Assembly: GCA_002794785.1 (NCBI GenBank)
Contig: NBBA01000006.1
Location: forward strand, 1,302,001 to 1,366,000
Direction of reading: 5' to 3'
Length of the DNA: 64,000 nucleotides
Origin: Coniferiporia sulphurascens
Lineage: Eukaryota > Basidiomycota > Agaricomycetes > Hymenochaetales > Hymenochaetaceae
A program made the position numbers and the translations under genes. The notes beneath the pieces were generated by a model. It saw only the letters and a list, made by a program, of their open reading frames with translations. It was not told where the DNA came from and made no database searches. Shown here piece after piece: positions 37,766-50,111 of this stretch. Numbering within the stretch: the first letter of the stretch is position 1; each line of letters begins with the position of its first letter.

Positions 37766-38379
37766 GGCTACTGGATAGTGGAAGTCGCCCAAGTAGTGAG
37801 GTTGGGCGGTCTGTTGCGTCCTAGTAGGTCCATATCAAGCTGCAGACGGTACCAAGCAGTTGACATGAGGCGATGAATTCTAAGAAGTGGGAAAATGATG
37901 TAGGTCCGAGTATAGAACCGCCCTTCCTCCATGAGTAAATCTTTTTTTGGCCAGCGAAGACGGCTTCATCGCGGCGAAAGAATTGGGAGTCTGACGCAGC
38001 AGTGCAACTTGAAAAGACCGCCCAAGTCGTTTCGAGGGTCGACATGCACTGCGCTTGTATGTGTTTGTACGTAAATAGCTGCACTCGGCAGTCGCCGAAG
38101 TCAATACGCACCCACAAATAGCGGAAGAACCTTAAACACGGTAGACGACGGAACTCTCAGATAACCCCCCAATCTTCCAGGGTGTACTTGAACGTTTGTA
38201 TGTATAATTGCAGAAGTGGCTTAGCCATGAGGACTGTTCGTAGAGACTAAATTACCCTTGCATAAAATTATTCGGAGAATAAAATGTGTAAATGTCGATT
38301 CGCGCGCCAATTCTGGGTCAATATAACGGAGCTCGGACTAGACGATTTTATAATGGACTATGCCTTCGGCGGTCTTCTG
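37766..38379. other. KDD4 5' flank and KDD5 3' flank
   Basis: No gene seen. A stretch near 37950 (TTGGCCAGCGA) is also found upstream of KDD3 near 35130. Confidence 0.4.
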
Positions 38380-40809
38380 CTAGATTCCGTGGGTCCATAC
38401 TGACACAGCATTTCTTGCCGCTTGCTCTGCTGCATCTTGTTTTCTTGATCCCACGCCACTGGCTAAAGTGACGCCGTCCCCTTCAAAGCACGACCACAAA
38501 CATTAGAACCCGATTGCGTGTGGGTAAAAGCGGAAGAAATAAGCGCTCACTTATCAGTTCGCACTTCCACGTCTTCATGTGGTCCACCCCATCATCCTCG
38601 TACGAAAATTGAACGCGGCCTGCTAGACCGTTCTCTGCTAGATAAAGCTTGAATTTGGACAAGTAAGACGGGAAAGCATCAGAAACCGAGGGATCTTCAG
38701 CACCTGCCCATACCTCTAGTTAGTAAAGCAGGTATCTTAAACGAAAAAAATCGATACACACGAAGCCTCATTAGTGCTTGCCGAGAAGCTTCGTCTTCGG
38801 CTTTCTTCTTGTTCCTGTTAGCAGATCGACCGTACTGTACACCGTTAACTTTGAAAAGAGCTCAGCTGCTTCACAAAACACTATAGGCGTGATTACCGAC
38901 TTAAGCAAATCGATGTCCACAGAGCAAGATGGGGTTCGCCATCGGCATTTGTAATTAGTTTAAACGGTGTCGACTTCCTGTGTCCAATCATGTAGTTGAA
39001 CAATGCCGTTTTGTTCGCTTACAGATATCAATACTTGGCTTGCAGAGAAATAAGGAAAGAACTCACAACCTATCTCACCCAGTGTGGTATCGGGAGATGG
39101 AGGCAAAGGGAGGGCACCAAAGCTTTTGCTTCCATTATTTTGAGTAGGACTGTGACTAGCTTGGGTGTATGTGCAGCTTGCTCTGCAAGCGGTCGTAAGT
39201 CGGGCCTAGATGCATTCGTTCTTTGAGGGCCACCGTCTCCCCCTCCGGAATGGGACCAGTCACTGAGGCTGACTGTATCATCATGATTCTCCACCTTCAA
39301 ATGGCTGTTCACTGTAAATCGTTAGACAATTTCTGGTCGAATACCATTAAAATCATACTCTTCACTGTCCCGTTACTTTTAGAGGAGTTCGATGACGGCG
39401 AAGAAGCTGCGCTTGAACTTAAAGTTGTATCGTCTACAAGTCGGAAGCTTTTTTGTTCTGTAAAGTCTGAAGTTCTGCTGTCAGCTGTCAGTGCTGGAGT
39501 ATTGGCAAAGCTGGCAACACTGGATTGCTGATAGGATACCGAGGTCATCCTTTCTACCTCAAATTCTTCTCGAATTGCTTCAAGATCTTTTCCCTCAACA
39601 AGTTCACTGAAGATGCAAGATTAATTTTCTGTAGAAAGAAGCGGAAAAAAAGACTTACCGTAGGATATGGACCAGTTCCTGCATTTTTTTCCGGTCTTCC
39701 TTGGATTTCTTCCAACATAAACCACATAGAAACTCTAAGTTGCCTCTCAATGCTTCAAATTCATGTTTGACAATACCAGGAGCAGGAAAAACGGGGTAGA
39801 GTCCTCGGTTGATCTTTAAAGGGACCAGTTCGAGCTTCGTCTCGTGATAGGGCACTTTCCCTGACCACAACTCCTAAGTCGTCACGTCAACCAGGAAACA
39901 GCTCAGTGAGAAAAGCACTTACAAACATCGTCATTCCAAATGACCACACATCTCCAGGCTTCGTTGGTTCGTGTATGGCCTCGTCACCGAGTTGTATAAA
40001 CTCAACGGGCATCCATCTTATTGCGCTGATATCATTATCAGGATCCGCACCCAATCCTATTTTCTCGAGCAACAACCGTATCCGCGGCAGACCAAAATCT
40101 GTGATTTTTGGCTCTCCGTCAGCGTCAACGAAAATATTGTCCTAACATCTTCTAGTGAGAAACAAACTATAGAGTGGGAAACCAAAATGAAACTGACGGC
40201 TCTCATATCACCGTGCGAATAGCCAAGGGAATGTAGGCAATCGAGACCTTTGGCAATTCCCAGTAACTGTATAAGATGCTTAGCCGCAGTCAACGTGGCA
40301 CGGGAGCCATTAAATGAATATGTACAAAGTTCATGAGATTGATGTCCTTTTGTTTCTGTAGATAGTCTTTTGCAACAATTGATTCTTGATACACCGGACA
40401 AGGCAAGACGCTGTCAACACTGTCGCACCAGCCGAGTATATTTGCGAAGTTACTCGTAGTCCCCGATCGACAAAACTGACTCCAAAATGCCAGTCCTCGC
40501 ATTATTTCCTGGGGCATATATACTCTTGTGAGTACATTAAAAGGGAGTGGCATAAAGAAAAATTACAGTGAACATCTCTTTCTTGGCGGCAGGTGTGATC
40601 GCTTTAGGAGACAGCCCATTGTACACTTTGACGAGGGCGGTGTTGCGCTTGATCTTTACTCTATGCAAATAGAATCCGACCGGCGAGCAGACGAGTTCTG
40701 AACGGGATCTTATGGTATCTGTAAGGTTCGCCACGTAGTTTGTCGTATCAACGCCGTCAAGAAAGTGAGACATATTGAGCGAGTCCATAGTATTCGGGGC
40801 GTCCACCAT
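38380..40809 (-). CDS. KDD5: divergent kinase (degenerate glycine loop) with two dsRBDs
   Basis: Twelve exons: 40567-40809, 40326-40508, 40198-40266, 39923-40141, 39659-39873, 39359-39606, 39274-39311, 39067-39205, 38901-39017, 38762-38848, 38551-38703, 38380-38480; 1812 bases, 603 residues. The loop region reads SPVGFYLHRVKIK, without the GxGxxG pattern. Lys61 (ALVKVY), HGDMR (160-164) and DFG at 180 remain. So ATP binding may be weak, and a pseudokinase role is possible. The C-lobe is normal (KPGDVWSFGM). The linker is long, and its small 38-base exon and neighbouring intron are my least certain calls. dsRBD1 about 452-520 (ALFNYMIGHR; NGVQYGRSA; RNKKKAEDEASRQAL). dsRBD2 about 523-603 (DGVTLASGVGSRKQDAAEQA). 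Its dsRBD exon lengths are those of DD1. Confidence 0.8.
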
Positions 40810-41826
40810 GTATGCGTAAAGCTATAGCTATTGAAGAGTTTGATTTGTGGTGGAGGAGTCATGAAGATGGCACAGCCGGATACGGAACTTGAAGCTGATG
40901 CCCGTGTACGGCTGTCATGGCTAACTCCGAACCGCGCCTCTTCATAGGGAAGCTGGCCTGTGCACGCAGACACAGCAAGGCTTTCGAGAAGGTTTGTGAA
41001 ATACCCGTCATCCAGCGTCGACCATCCTGAAGTTCGTAACTCTAGTTGTGCCCAGATAGCACACGATTAATCGATATGAGGCGGGTAAGCAGCCCGCCAG
41101 TGCCAGTGGGACACCCGGAGCGGTGCTTCGGGTTTCTACTCGCCCAGAGGAACGCTGAAAAGGAAGCATCGCCAGGACTCCTAAGGAAACACGAGGCAGA
41201 ATCTTCGCTGAGCATGACGGCAAGTTACACAGGAAATCAGATCACAGCAGGCGGCTCGCTGACTTCAGGCGGTGCGTCAAAACCGGAATCTCGTTAGAAA
41301 CCATACATTTTTATATACCTGTGAGGTCATGCAGACCACAGCACGCAGGCCACGACTTTTGTTATATGAGATGCCGTCAAGCATACGAATCTGGTGCCGC
41401 TTCCTAGTACTGCATCGCACCTAGCGGTGGTTTGCCCGTCCCGAGAACATCCAGTGAGTGGACCCCGGGAAACCGCATCGTCCGTTATGCGGATATAAGT
41501 CGCTAGGCAAGTGTATTCTGTAGATTCGGTTTTTCTTCGGATGAGATCTATCGTGATAGAAGACGAGCAACGGTAAAAAAAATCGCCTCTAAGGAGCTGA
41601 GAGCTCGGCACAGAAAGATATTACATAATTTAAGGGACACCTTGCAAGCTGCAATTACGGAAAGATACATATTTGCGTCGATTTAATTTACATGTTCACA
41701 TCGTAAACCTATTCTTAAAATTTCTGGTACCCCACCAGATGCAAATAATGCTGCACATGAATGCATTAAGGCGAGTTGTCGTCCACAAGCACAGTGAGCT
41801 TTCATATTCGGAGACTACTCAAACTG
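40810..41826. other. Intergenic between KDD5 and KDD6
   Basis: About 1 kb; several short open frames on both strands but no splice-supported gene. Confidence 0.4.
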
Positions 41827-44009
41827 TTAGAACGATATTGAGGTAGCTCTTGCAGCCTCTTCCTCGGCTGAGGCGTGCGAAACTACCCCGCCCAGACCAA
41901 CAATGGTGTTACCTCCTGGCATAAAGCACATTTGGCTTAGACCGGGATTTCTCAGGCATGTTCTGAAGATGCTCAACTGTATAATGTAGACGACCAATTG
42001 GCAGGATATGCATTCCGCCAATCACCGCACACTTCGGTGTGCCATCGAAACTGATCTCGCAACCCGTGGGCATTCAGCCGATTCATGAATACAGGAAGTA
42101 TGGGACCGAAAGGCTGATGTCCTCTTTCTCTAGAGCCATAGTCAAAGAACCGCTCGGAATAGTCCATGGACAAACACTGACCTACGGCGGCGTAAGCGTG
42201 CTTTGCCGCTTCTTCTTGCGCAAGCTTTTTCGACGGTCCAGATGCTTCTCCAAGCACGACATCATCAACTTCGAGAAGAAACAGGTTTGATGTTAAATTT
42301 ACAAGAGCTCTTTTTCAGACATGCAAGAGGCGCTTACCGAGGATATTGACGGACCATGTGGGCGCATGATCCGGCCACATGAACTGTATTGAACCAGACA
42401 TTTTCGAAGTTGCCTCGATAAAACGAAATGATTTCGAAGCGCTGTCATATATGCTAATTGCCGGTCATTAGAGCCTTCAATACACAAGCAACATTTTACC
42501 AAACAGGCTCACATATTTTATTCCCTTTTAAGAACTCACTAACTTTATCCGGGCTATTGCCCCCCGCTTCGCTTTGGTTCGTAGGCAAACTCTGTTTTAT
42601 AGGTTTGTTTATTGTCGGAAACTGTTGCTCGGGAAAATCTTGATTGTCTGGCTTCCGAGGAGGTTCAATAGTAATCGATCTATCTTCTGTAGGACTTGCT
42701 AAGCTGAAAAAACCGATGTCTCTTGAAAGATGGTCTAATGTACTGTCCCGAGGGTATAAACGAGGTGTTAGCGATTGGTCCTCGAGTTCTTCATCCCCGC
42801 TCGTGCTTCCCGCCAACCCATTTTTCCTTTAAAATATAAATAATTAGAATACCAAATATCGTCAAAGAAAAGAGGAGAAAAGCACTTTATTCGTGCTAAA
42901 AGGTCGTCCACGTCAGGGCGATGATGGGGTTCTTGGGCCCAGCAGGACACGCAAAGGGACATAAGAAATTCCTCATATTTTTGCCAGTGGTCGTAGAGGG
43001 CCCTGGGAAAGTCAGGTAAACGGCCTTGGACTATAACTTGCACGACATATGCCTCAATCTTGTAATTGTAATAAGGGTATTCCCCCGAAAACAGCTCCTA
43101 AGCCTGCTTTAGCAGAATGTGACATGCTTAAATGGCATAGCCAAACCAATATCGTCATTCCAGCGGACCAGACGTCAGACGCCGTGGAACGCCTCGAGCT
43201 CGCCCCGTATCCTGAAACTTTCGAATCCGCTTCAAGAAGTTCGCGTGCCATCCATCGGAGTGTTCCCCTGCATCCGGAGTTCGAGGAATCTCGTCCAAAA
43301 AGTTTAGAAAGCCCGAAGTCGGCAATTTTGGGCACGCCTTCTTTAGAAGCGAGAATGTTCCCCTATAAAAATTTGTGAGTAAGAAATATCAACTTACATT
43401 GCGAAACGCTAATTCATTACCCCGCGCAAATCCCCATGGATAATGCCCTCCATGTGCATGTGCCCTAAACCCGATAGAATTCCCTGTATCTTGGTGCATG
43501 ATCGGAAGGAGCAACACAAAAGTGACCTATTTAAATGACAGGGAGGACGTACGATGCCCATAATATCGGCTTCTGGATTCGTCTTCAAATAGTGCGTGAT
43601 TTCCTTGTTTTCTTGCCACTCCGAAATAAATCCAGGCTGAAGTTCAGGCCCTGCCAAGGATGTGTAGTATATTCCCGTCAGTCCAAGTATATTCGGGTGC
43701 AATCCCACTTTTAGCCAGGAGACCAGCTCATAATTGAAGTTCTGCGGCGTTAACAATGCATTTAAGCTATAGGACATTCGGGCCTGAGTCCTCGAGTCTC
43801 GCCTTTTTGAGCTCCACTGGGCTAGAGAAGGCGAAACGGCGTAAGACCTTCAGTGCGAGTCTCTTTTTCCCAAGTGCAGCACTGTATATATCCGCGTAAT
43901 GGCCAGCACCTTCAATGTCGAAGTCCGTATCACAAAGGAATATAGAGAAATCTAGAAGAAATGGAGGTATATCAAAAGTAATAGTGCTTTCTGGACCGAC
44001 GCTGGACAT
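41827..44009 (-). CDS. KDD6: protein kinase with two C-terminal dsRBDs
   Basis: Ten exons: 43803-44009, 43553-43741, 43421-43489, 43147-43362, 42886-43097, 42500-42826, 42338-42453, 42182-42268, 41978-42127, 41827-41912; 1659 bases, 552 residues. Glycine loop IEGAGHYADI, Lys54, HGDLR (150-154, non-RD), DFG at 170, and ARE for APE. The first intron uses a GC donor (AAG|GCGAGA), like KDD7. The linker has no PW-PPP motif. dsRBD1 about 425-475 is strong in its second half (PDHAPTWSVNIL, then DDVVLGEASGPSKKLAQEEA). dsRBD2 about 480-552 (PVFMNRLNAHGLRDQ; SAEEEAARA) has a short C-terminus. The splice before 42453 was chosen because it is the only one keeping the dsRBD frame. Confidence 0.83.
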
Positions 44010-44975
44010 GATGGGTGCGAGTTGCGATGACTTGACTTTGCGGTGTCTTCTGTGAATCTTTTTAAAAGAGCACCAGCACGTCTATTTAAGCACTAGTTGA
44101 CTCACCGCATATCCCGCTAGCAGGACTTTCGCGATAATCATCTGCGGACATTGCATTTCGCCAAACCACTGGCAAGAATCAAGATTGGCTGGAGAAGTCG
44201 AACCTATCGTTACCACTTACGGCGGAGATAGGTACGTGTGCACGCCTCGGCGCAGTTGGAAGCTGTGGTCTTCCATCTTGATTTAATCCTGTCCTCCGTG
44301 TAAACAGCATTGGTAGGCGAAGCAGAAGTGGCACGTAAAGGAAGTAGAATCCCTGATAGCGGTGACGGGCATTAGGTAAGTGCTCCGAACACGTCGTGGC
44401 GAGAGTAAGACTTTCCATTCAGGGGTGATTGTCATATGATCGACGCCGCCTCAAATACTGGCTGCGTCTGAGGCTCAGATAGTCAGGGCTTATATGTGCT
44501 CCCGAGCGTTCGTTTAACCAAAGCAACGATATTGGCGACATTCATGGCACCTCCCTGTAAGTGCTACGCGAGTCTGTATCGACGGAAGCTTGCTGGTTTC
44601 GTGGAATCTGTTAAGTCGGTCTCTCGCAGGTTGAGGTTGACGAAAACCCTGCCAGGTCAACCAAGCCATTTAATTAGACTGGTTACTGGAAGTATGTCGT
44701 TGGCACGAAAAAAAAACGCCATCCTAGGCTTGACGTACTGGATAGAAAATGCGGCTACCTTAGCTGACGAACATTACAGGTGGGTGCTGGGGTCGTGTCA
44801 GCCGGTCTGGACATCAATGCTTTCCTGGGACGTTCGTGTGAAGGAATAAAATGGACGGCTGTCTTTGAACCTGTCCGCCCTCTTCCCTTTCGTTCGCCCA
44901 CCTTGTTATCCGCCTTTTTCTACACGTCCTACGGAGCTGGCTCCTTTCATATATCGCGTTCATTGTCATTATAGT
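44010..44975. other. Intergenic between KDD6 and the lyase gene
   Basis: Two genes point away from here (KDD6 minus, lyase plus), so this should be a divergent promoter region. An open frame at 44496-44849 (+) has no supporting features. Confidence 0.4.
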
Positions 44976-47396
44976 ATGATGCGTCTCCTGGCCATCGTCG
45001 CCCTCTCCGTCGTCCTGCAAGAAGTGACTGGTAAAGTCCCATATATTCCCATTGGCCGGTGGGAGAGCACATTTGACTGATAAAACGTGCATTTTCCAGC
45101 CGACGGAAATGACTGGGTCAATCCGTCCTTCGTCCAGCAAAAGAGTGGGGCGCCTCAGGCGCAGAGCAGGATTGTCGAATTTGCCAAGTCGACTGGGAGC
45201 AATGGACCGTGGAGTAAGTTTCTCGTCTTGTCCTTCCCGTCGTCCTTCTATTGACAGCTCAATTGGTTTACCCCTCACCCTGCATCTAGCGGTTTTCGGG
45301 GGCGCGTCAATACTCCCGCCGAATGGAGACAAGCTCGACTATCTGAGCTGGGCACCATAGTAGGTCACTTCATCATTTCCTGCTGGAAAACAAATTCAGA
45401 ACGGCCCCTCTGTTGTAGCCATTGGCCAGATTGTAATTGGTGCGCGGGCCCGCGTACGCACCTCATCACGGGCGGCAATAGTACCAACTCGACGGGGGCT
45501 GATGATCCTAGTGCTGATTCTGACTCGGCGGACGATGATCAAGGAGATGACAACGATGCCGCAGACGATCCCGACGACGATGACGGCAGCAGTGGAGAGG
45601 CTGGTATTATTCCGGACGTTATTAAATTCTTGCCCGTTCCAGTCGCACATCGAAAAATGGTCAAACGTGTCAGGCGCTTTGCACACGCAGAGAAAAGGTC
45701 TATTCTCATCGCACCCGGGGATAGGATCGAGGACTCTGAGGGTGACAAGCCTGATCTGGGTTCGGTAACGTCCGACATATCACTGCCGACAGTACTACCA
45801 GACCCTGTGTCACAGACGACCGACGACAGCAATGTGGCGAGTGGGACCGCTGCAGCTGCAGAGAACGCAAGAAAGACGCAAAAGGCACAGCCCAAGGCCA
45901 CGGACGCGCCGAAAGACAAGGGCACGCCCACAACGCAAACGGGTGCAGCAGGCTGCACACCATCGCCGTCCAAAAGTCTACCTCCCAGTGCCAGTAAGCT
46001 CATTTACCCTCCACGTTTTCTAAGACCCGTATTAAATGCGTTATTTCCCGTGTCCCCTCTGCGTAGCATGGACGACGTGCAAGTACGTCGTTCGAGACGG
46101 TCTGCTCAATCCCGATGTGCGTACATTGAACGGTGTAAACGCTATTGTCGATGTGTCGCAGTCCATACTCTACAATGCCGCCGCTAACGTGCTCTCCGGG
46201 CCGGCAACATACGCGGAGAATGCGGTGCATTTCATGCAGAACTTCTTCCTCGACAGTAAAAATGGCATGCATCCGCGCATCTCTTACGGACAGCTCATCC
46301 GTGGGCCGGGGGAACAAGTCGGCCAGTATTTGGGGGTAATCGATTTTCGCGGCATGGTCAAGGTCGCGAACGCCGTGCAACTCATGCGTGCAGCGAAGGC
46401 GCCTGCATGGACGGATGTAATGGATGCGCAAATGACTTCGTGGACGACCCAGTACGTCAAGTGGTTGGAGACGAACGAACTCGGCCAGAAGGCTCTTTCG
46501 GCACCGAAGTAAGCTTGCTTCCTTGCACATTGTTCCCCAGTACTTGGCGCTGTTGACCAAAACATTCTTCCACAGTAATCACGGGTCGTTCGCTACGAAC
46601 CAGCTCGCCGCGATGAACATCCTGCTGCAAGATCAGAGCAGCGCGGAGACGGCGCTCAACAATTACTTTACGCACCAGTTCCTTGACCAGATTGCAGTGT
46701 CGGGCGAGCAACCCTTCGAGGCCGTCCGTACACGACCTTTTCATTACCGCTGCTTCAATCTGGAAGCTATGATAGTGAGTCATTTTCCTAATCACCTTCT
46801 ATCTTCCCAGATACAAACAAACTCACCGGTACACGGCGCACCAGACGAATGCAAAGCTAGGCGATCAGCTCGGATTGGACTTCTGGACAGCCAAATCTAA
46901 GTATGGTGCGACGATCAAGGACGCACTTGACTTCGTATTGAAAAAAGGACCGGGAAAGGAGGACGTGACTGACATTTTCCCTCACGTCGCAGCGGTTGCC
47001 GCGGCTTACGGTGACCCAGACGGCACGTATACGGCATACCTGAAAAAGACGGACAAGGATTTCAATGTTGCGCCTTATTATTTCTACAATCAACCGGGCG
47101 CGTTGACGCAGGCGCCATCCGCGAACACCAGTCCTAGAAAAGAAAAAGGGAAGAGGGCGGAAGTCGTACAACAGTACTTGGCAGGAGCAGATGAGAATCC
47201 AACTCCGACCCCCGTCCCAACGCCCACGCCTACCGACCTGCCTGTGGTGACACCAACAATTCCCTGGGAGTGTCCAGAGGTGTTCATGACGGCGACTGCA
47301 GTGCAGCTTGACGACGGCGTGTTTGTGACGTGCGACGAGCTGAAGGTCTTCTATGGTTATGCCGTCGATGATTTGCCAATATTTCAGAATGTGTAA
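44976..47396 (+). CDS. Secreted alginate/chondroitin-lyase-like protein
   Basis: Seven exons: 44976-45030, 45100-45213, 45290-45359, 45419-45993, 46067-46508, 46576-46774, 46845-47396; 2007 bases, 668 residues. A signal peptide (MMRLLAIVALSVVLQEVTG) leads into DWVNPSFV and ILPPNGDKLDYLSWAPYHWP, the start of the alginate-lyase fold as found in many basidiomycete proteins. An acidic Asp/Ser-rich insert of about 190 residues, probably disordered, follows. The catalytic part has NNHGSF (Asn-His of the family), then GEQPFEAVRTRPFHYRCFNL. The end is a Thr/Pro-rich tail (PTPTPVPTPTP) after the fold, perhaps an O-glycosylated wall anchor. Likely a polysaccharide lyase acting outside the cell; substrate not predictable. 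Confidence 0.85.
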
Positions 47397-47498
47397 TTTG
47401 TATTTCTTCGGAAAAAATAAAGTAGAGTATGGGAAGGGGAGAAGTATTAGTACACTTTTGAACAAGTACATATTAAGCGTCATAAGAAGAATAGCAAA

Positions 47499-48402
47499 TC
47501 AACGGACGAATAGTTTCTTCCCTCGCGTTGGTCTCGCCGCCCCCACTCTTCCCGCCTCATTCTGGTACTCGCGATACGCCTCGCGGAGATGGTCTGGCGA
47601 CAGAGGCCCAGTTTCTCCACGGTCCTGTTGCACTCGTCGGGCCTTCTCGACCATCTCGCCGACGAAGACCTTAGCAAAACCCGCGACAACCTGCGCGACA
47701 GGGGTGGAGACCTGCTGACCGAGCGTCTGCTGGATAACCTGTCCAGGGAAAATATAATGAGAACAGGCACATTTAGACATGAATGTCAAACACTAACCCT
47801 CCGCACCGCTTGCTTCGGCAATGCGTTCCTCCTGTATGACTCGTATCGATCGTACTGCTCCGCGGAAAAATTGTCCATCAACACTCTACCGCTCAAGTCA
47901 ATAAACGAGTCGAAAAAAACATGAATATGGCGTACTTCAGGTTATCCTTCGATTGGCTCTGCCAGGACAGTTGTGCCGAGTAGTCGTCATCCGCCATGTC
48001 AGGAAGTATATCCTCGTCACCCTCGCCATCATCATCCGCACCTGGTGCAGCGCCCTGTCCACGGCCAGAGCTGTACGCTGCGGCTGGTCCATCGACAACA
48101 ATGGTGAGCCCCCCATTCTCTTCCCCACTCCCACCCGTCTTTATCATAGCAGGAACATCAGGACCAGATGCTTGTATAGGCGTAGCCCATTGGATAGTCG
48201 ACGGTCCGGATTGAAGGTCTGATGACGCAACGGACGGTGCAAGACTGGTCCCTCGCGATTTGCGGCCTTTCTTCGTACCAGTTGTGGCCTTGCTGCGGCC
48301 CCCTCCTAGAGATGGCGTTGACGGACCTGGCGTCGACGCTTGGAACGTGCTGATATGCCCTTGCTCGGGAGTAATTGAGAATTGTGTGTATGGTGAGCTC
48401 AT
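47499..48402 (-). CDS. TAF11: TAF11, TFIID subunit with histone fold
   Basis: Three exons: 47936-48402, 47798-47891, 47499-47738; 801 bases, 266 residues. The N-terminal 155 residues are low-complexity (Ser/Gly/Pro, KKGRKSRG basic patch, acidic run [13 protein letters not shown]). Residues about 157-266 are the TAF(II)28 histone fold: [47 protein letters not shown], and [18 protein letters not shown]11 pairs with TAF13 in TFIID and contacts TBP/TFIIA. Convergent with the upstream lyase gene; their 3' ends are 102 bases apart. Confidence 0.95.
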
Positions 48403-48646
48403 CGTGACAGTTTGGCGTTTGAATAACTGCTGGTGCAGCGCGCGCTTCCGATGTAGTATTTCCAAATCCGGTCTTGCATTACAGAAGTACTCGATAAAGT
48501 AACTCAGGACTCGCAGCATGCACTACTTTACATTCAATACAAAAAAGTGCCGTAAAAAATTATCGTGTAGCATCGACAAACAAAAGAATAGCGTCAGTGT
48601 TCATCCAAGAAAAGAAGAAAGTTCAAGAAAAGGACAAAAAGAGTTC

Positions 48647-49980
48647 CTATGAGCCATTTATTCCAATCACGTAGTCCTCAATCGCGGCCTGCTGAGTCGA
48701 AGGGCCTCCATATGTGAATGGCAGCTGCGGCGGTTGTATAAGAAACTCGGCCTGAGGACTTTCAAAAACAAGGTCATTGCTGGGTGACGAATGAACGGAA
48801 TATCGATACACACCCTAGATAGGAACGCAGAACCTCGTCAAGAGTTTCTTCTTTCTGTTCGCGGGCACGGCGTTCTTCATTGCGTACTACGCGCAATTCT
48901 TCCAAAAGACCCTCGTGTTGTTCGAGTACGAAACGGTGCTTTGCCTTCATAATCAAGTACCGAACCATAGCTGGCGAACGTCCCATGATCTTGCCAGTTT
49001 GTGGATCCATCTGTTGAAGCAGGTACTCGGGTAAAGAGTCCTCGCGCTCATCGCCGCCACCTGACGCCGCGCTCATCCCACCGGGACTCGTACCCGCGGG
49101 GGTTTAAGTAGTCGGGCCGTTCATCGAAGGGCGGCGTCACACCCGCACCGTCTTCGTGTTCCGCCCACAGGATACCCGCACTCAGGTCGGTCGGTGTGTG
49201 CCCCTCAACTTTGAGAACCGGCGCCGACGGATTCGGCCCTGGAGTGCCATCTGCTTCGTTGCTGTCGTCGCGTTTACGCTTACGGCTTCCACCGCGACCG
49301 GGAAGTGGTGGCGGAATGTTATGCTGCAGGCGCATATGCTTCGCCATCGCGTCCGAACGTGTAAACGACTTGTCGCACTCAGGAAGTGGGCAAGTGAAGG
49401 GTTTCTCGCCGGTGTGAGCGCGGATGTGGGAGATGAGTGCGAATCGCGAGGCCTGCTGAATGCCGCGCCGCGAGCAGGTCGCCCACTCACACGCGTACGC
49501 CGGTTTATTCATTCCAATGTGTTCTTGTGTAATATTATTTCGCGATCAAGCCGCCTCCAAGTAATATTGTGGCTCACCATTGTGTATGTGGTCGATGAGC
49601 GTCTGTAAGTGAGAGAACGGCTGCCCGCACTTGTCCCAGAGACAGGTCACACTATCGACCTCGCGGTCGCCGCCACGGCCCTCGGAGATCAATGGGGAGG
49701 CAGGGCGAGAGGCGGACAACTCAATGTCGCAGGACGAGTCCCAGACCCCCTGCTCGCCATTCGCGCCTGGAGAAAAGTACGGTGACGGAGAGCGTGCACT
49801 AAATGGTGGTGAGATGCTGCCCTGCCGACTGTGTGCCATCCTTAATAACGAATGGGAAAGCCCTACGGCTCGACGAGTGCCAAAGGTCGCGACGCTAGCT
49901 GTAACTTGAGGCGGAAAAACGACGAAGTCCCTTTTCCCACGCACGCTCGCGCGGCGCGACGCGGTTACGCTCCCAGACAT
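48647..49980 (-). CDS. C2H2 zinc-finger protein, resembles INO80-complex Iec1
   Basis: Four exons: 49578-49980, 49143-49523, 48814-49060, 48647-48758; 1143 bases, 380 residues. GLI/YY1-like fingers span the first intron: CLWDKCGQPFSHLQTLIDHI, then YACEWATCSRRGIQQASRF and HTGEKPFTCPLPECDKSFTR with the zinc ligands in place. A basic patch GGSRKRKRDD (nuclear signal) follows, then a helical region LPEYLLQQMDPQTGKIMGRS continuing into a Lys/Arg/Glu-rich coiled coil. This order matches fungal Iec1-type zinc-finger subunits of the INO80 remodeller, though I name it only by resemblance. The second intron (49061-49142) has a GTGTGA donor; a 33-base alternative exists but is too short. Confidence 0.72.
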
Positions 49981-50111
49981 GCTATTATGTGTACCAGAGG
50001 CTGGAGTCGCTTGTATTCAACCTAGCCGTGCTTGCTGCTGGCAATACTATGCTATTCATTATCGCTTTGTAGCGCTCCAGGTCCTTTGCTGAAGCCGTAC
50101 ACAGGATAAAA

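Noticed and set aside
41046..41297. Plus-strand gene between KDD5 and KDD6
   Set aside because: Open frame only; low similarity to anything I know and no splice context.
44496..44849. Plus-strand gene of 117 codons
   Set aside because: No domain, no convincing splice partners, and it lies in the divergent promoter region of KDD6 and the lyase.
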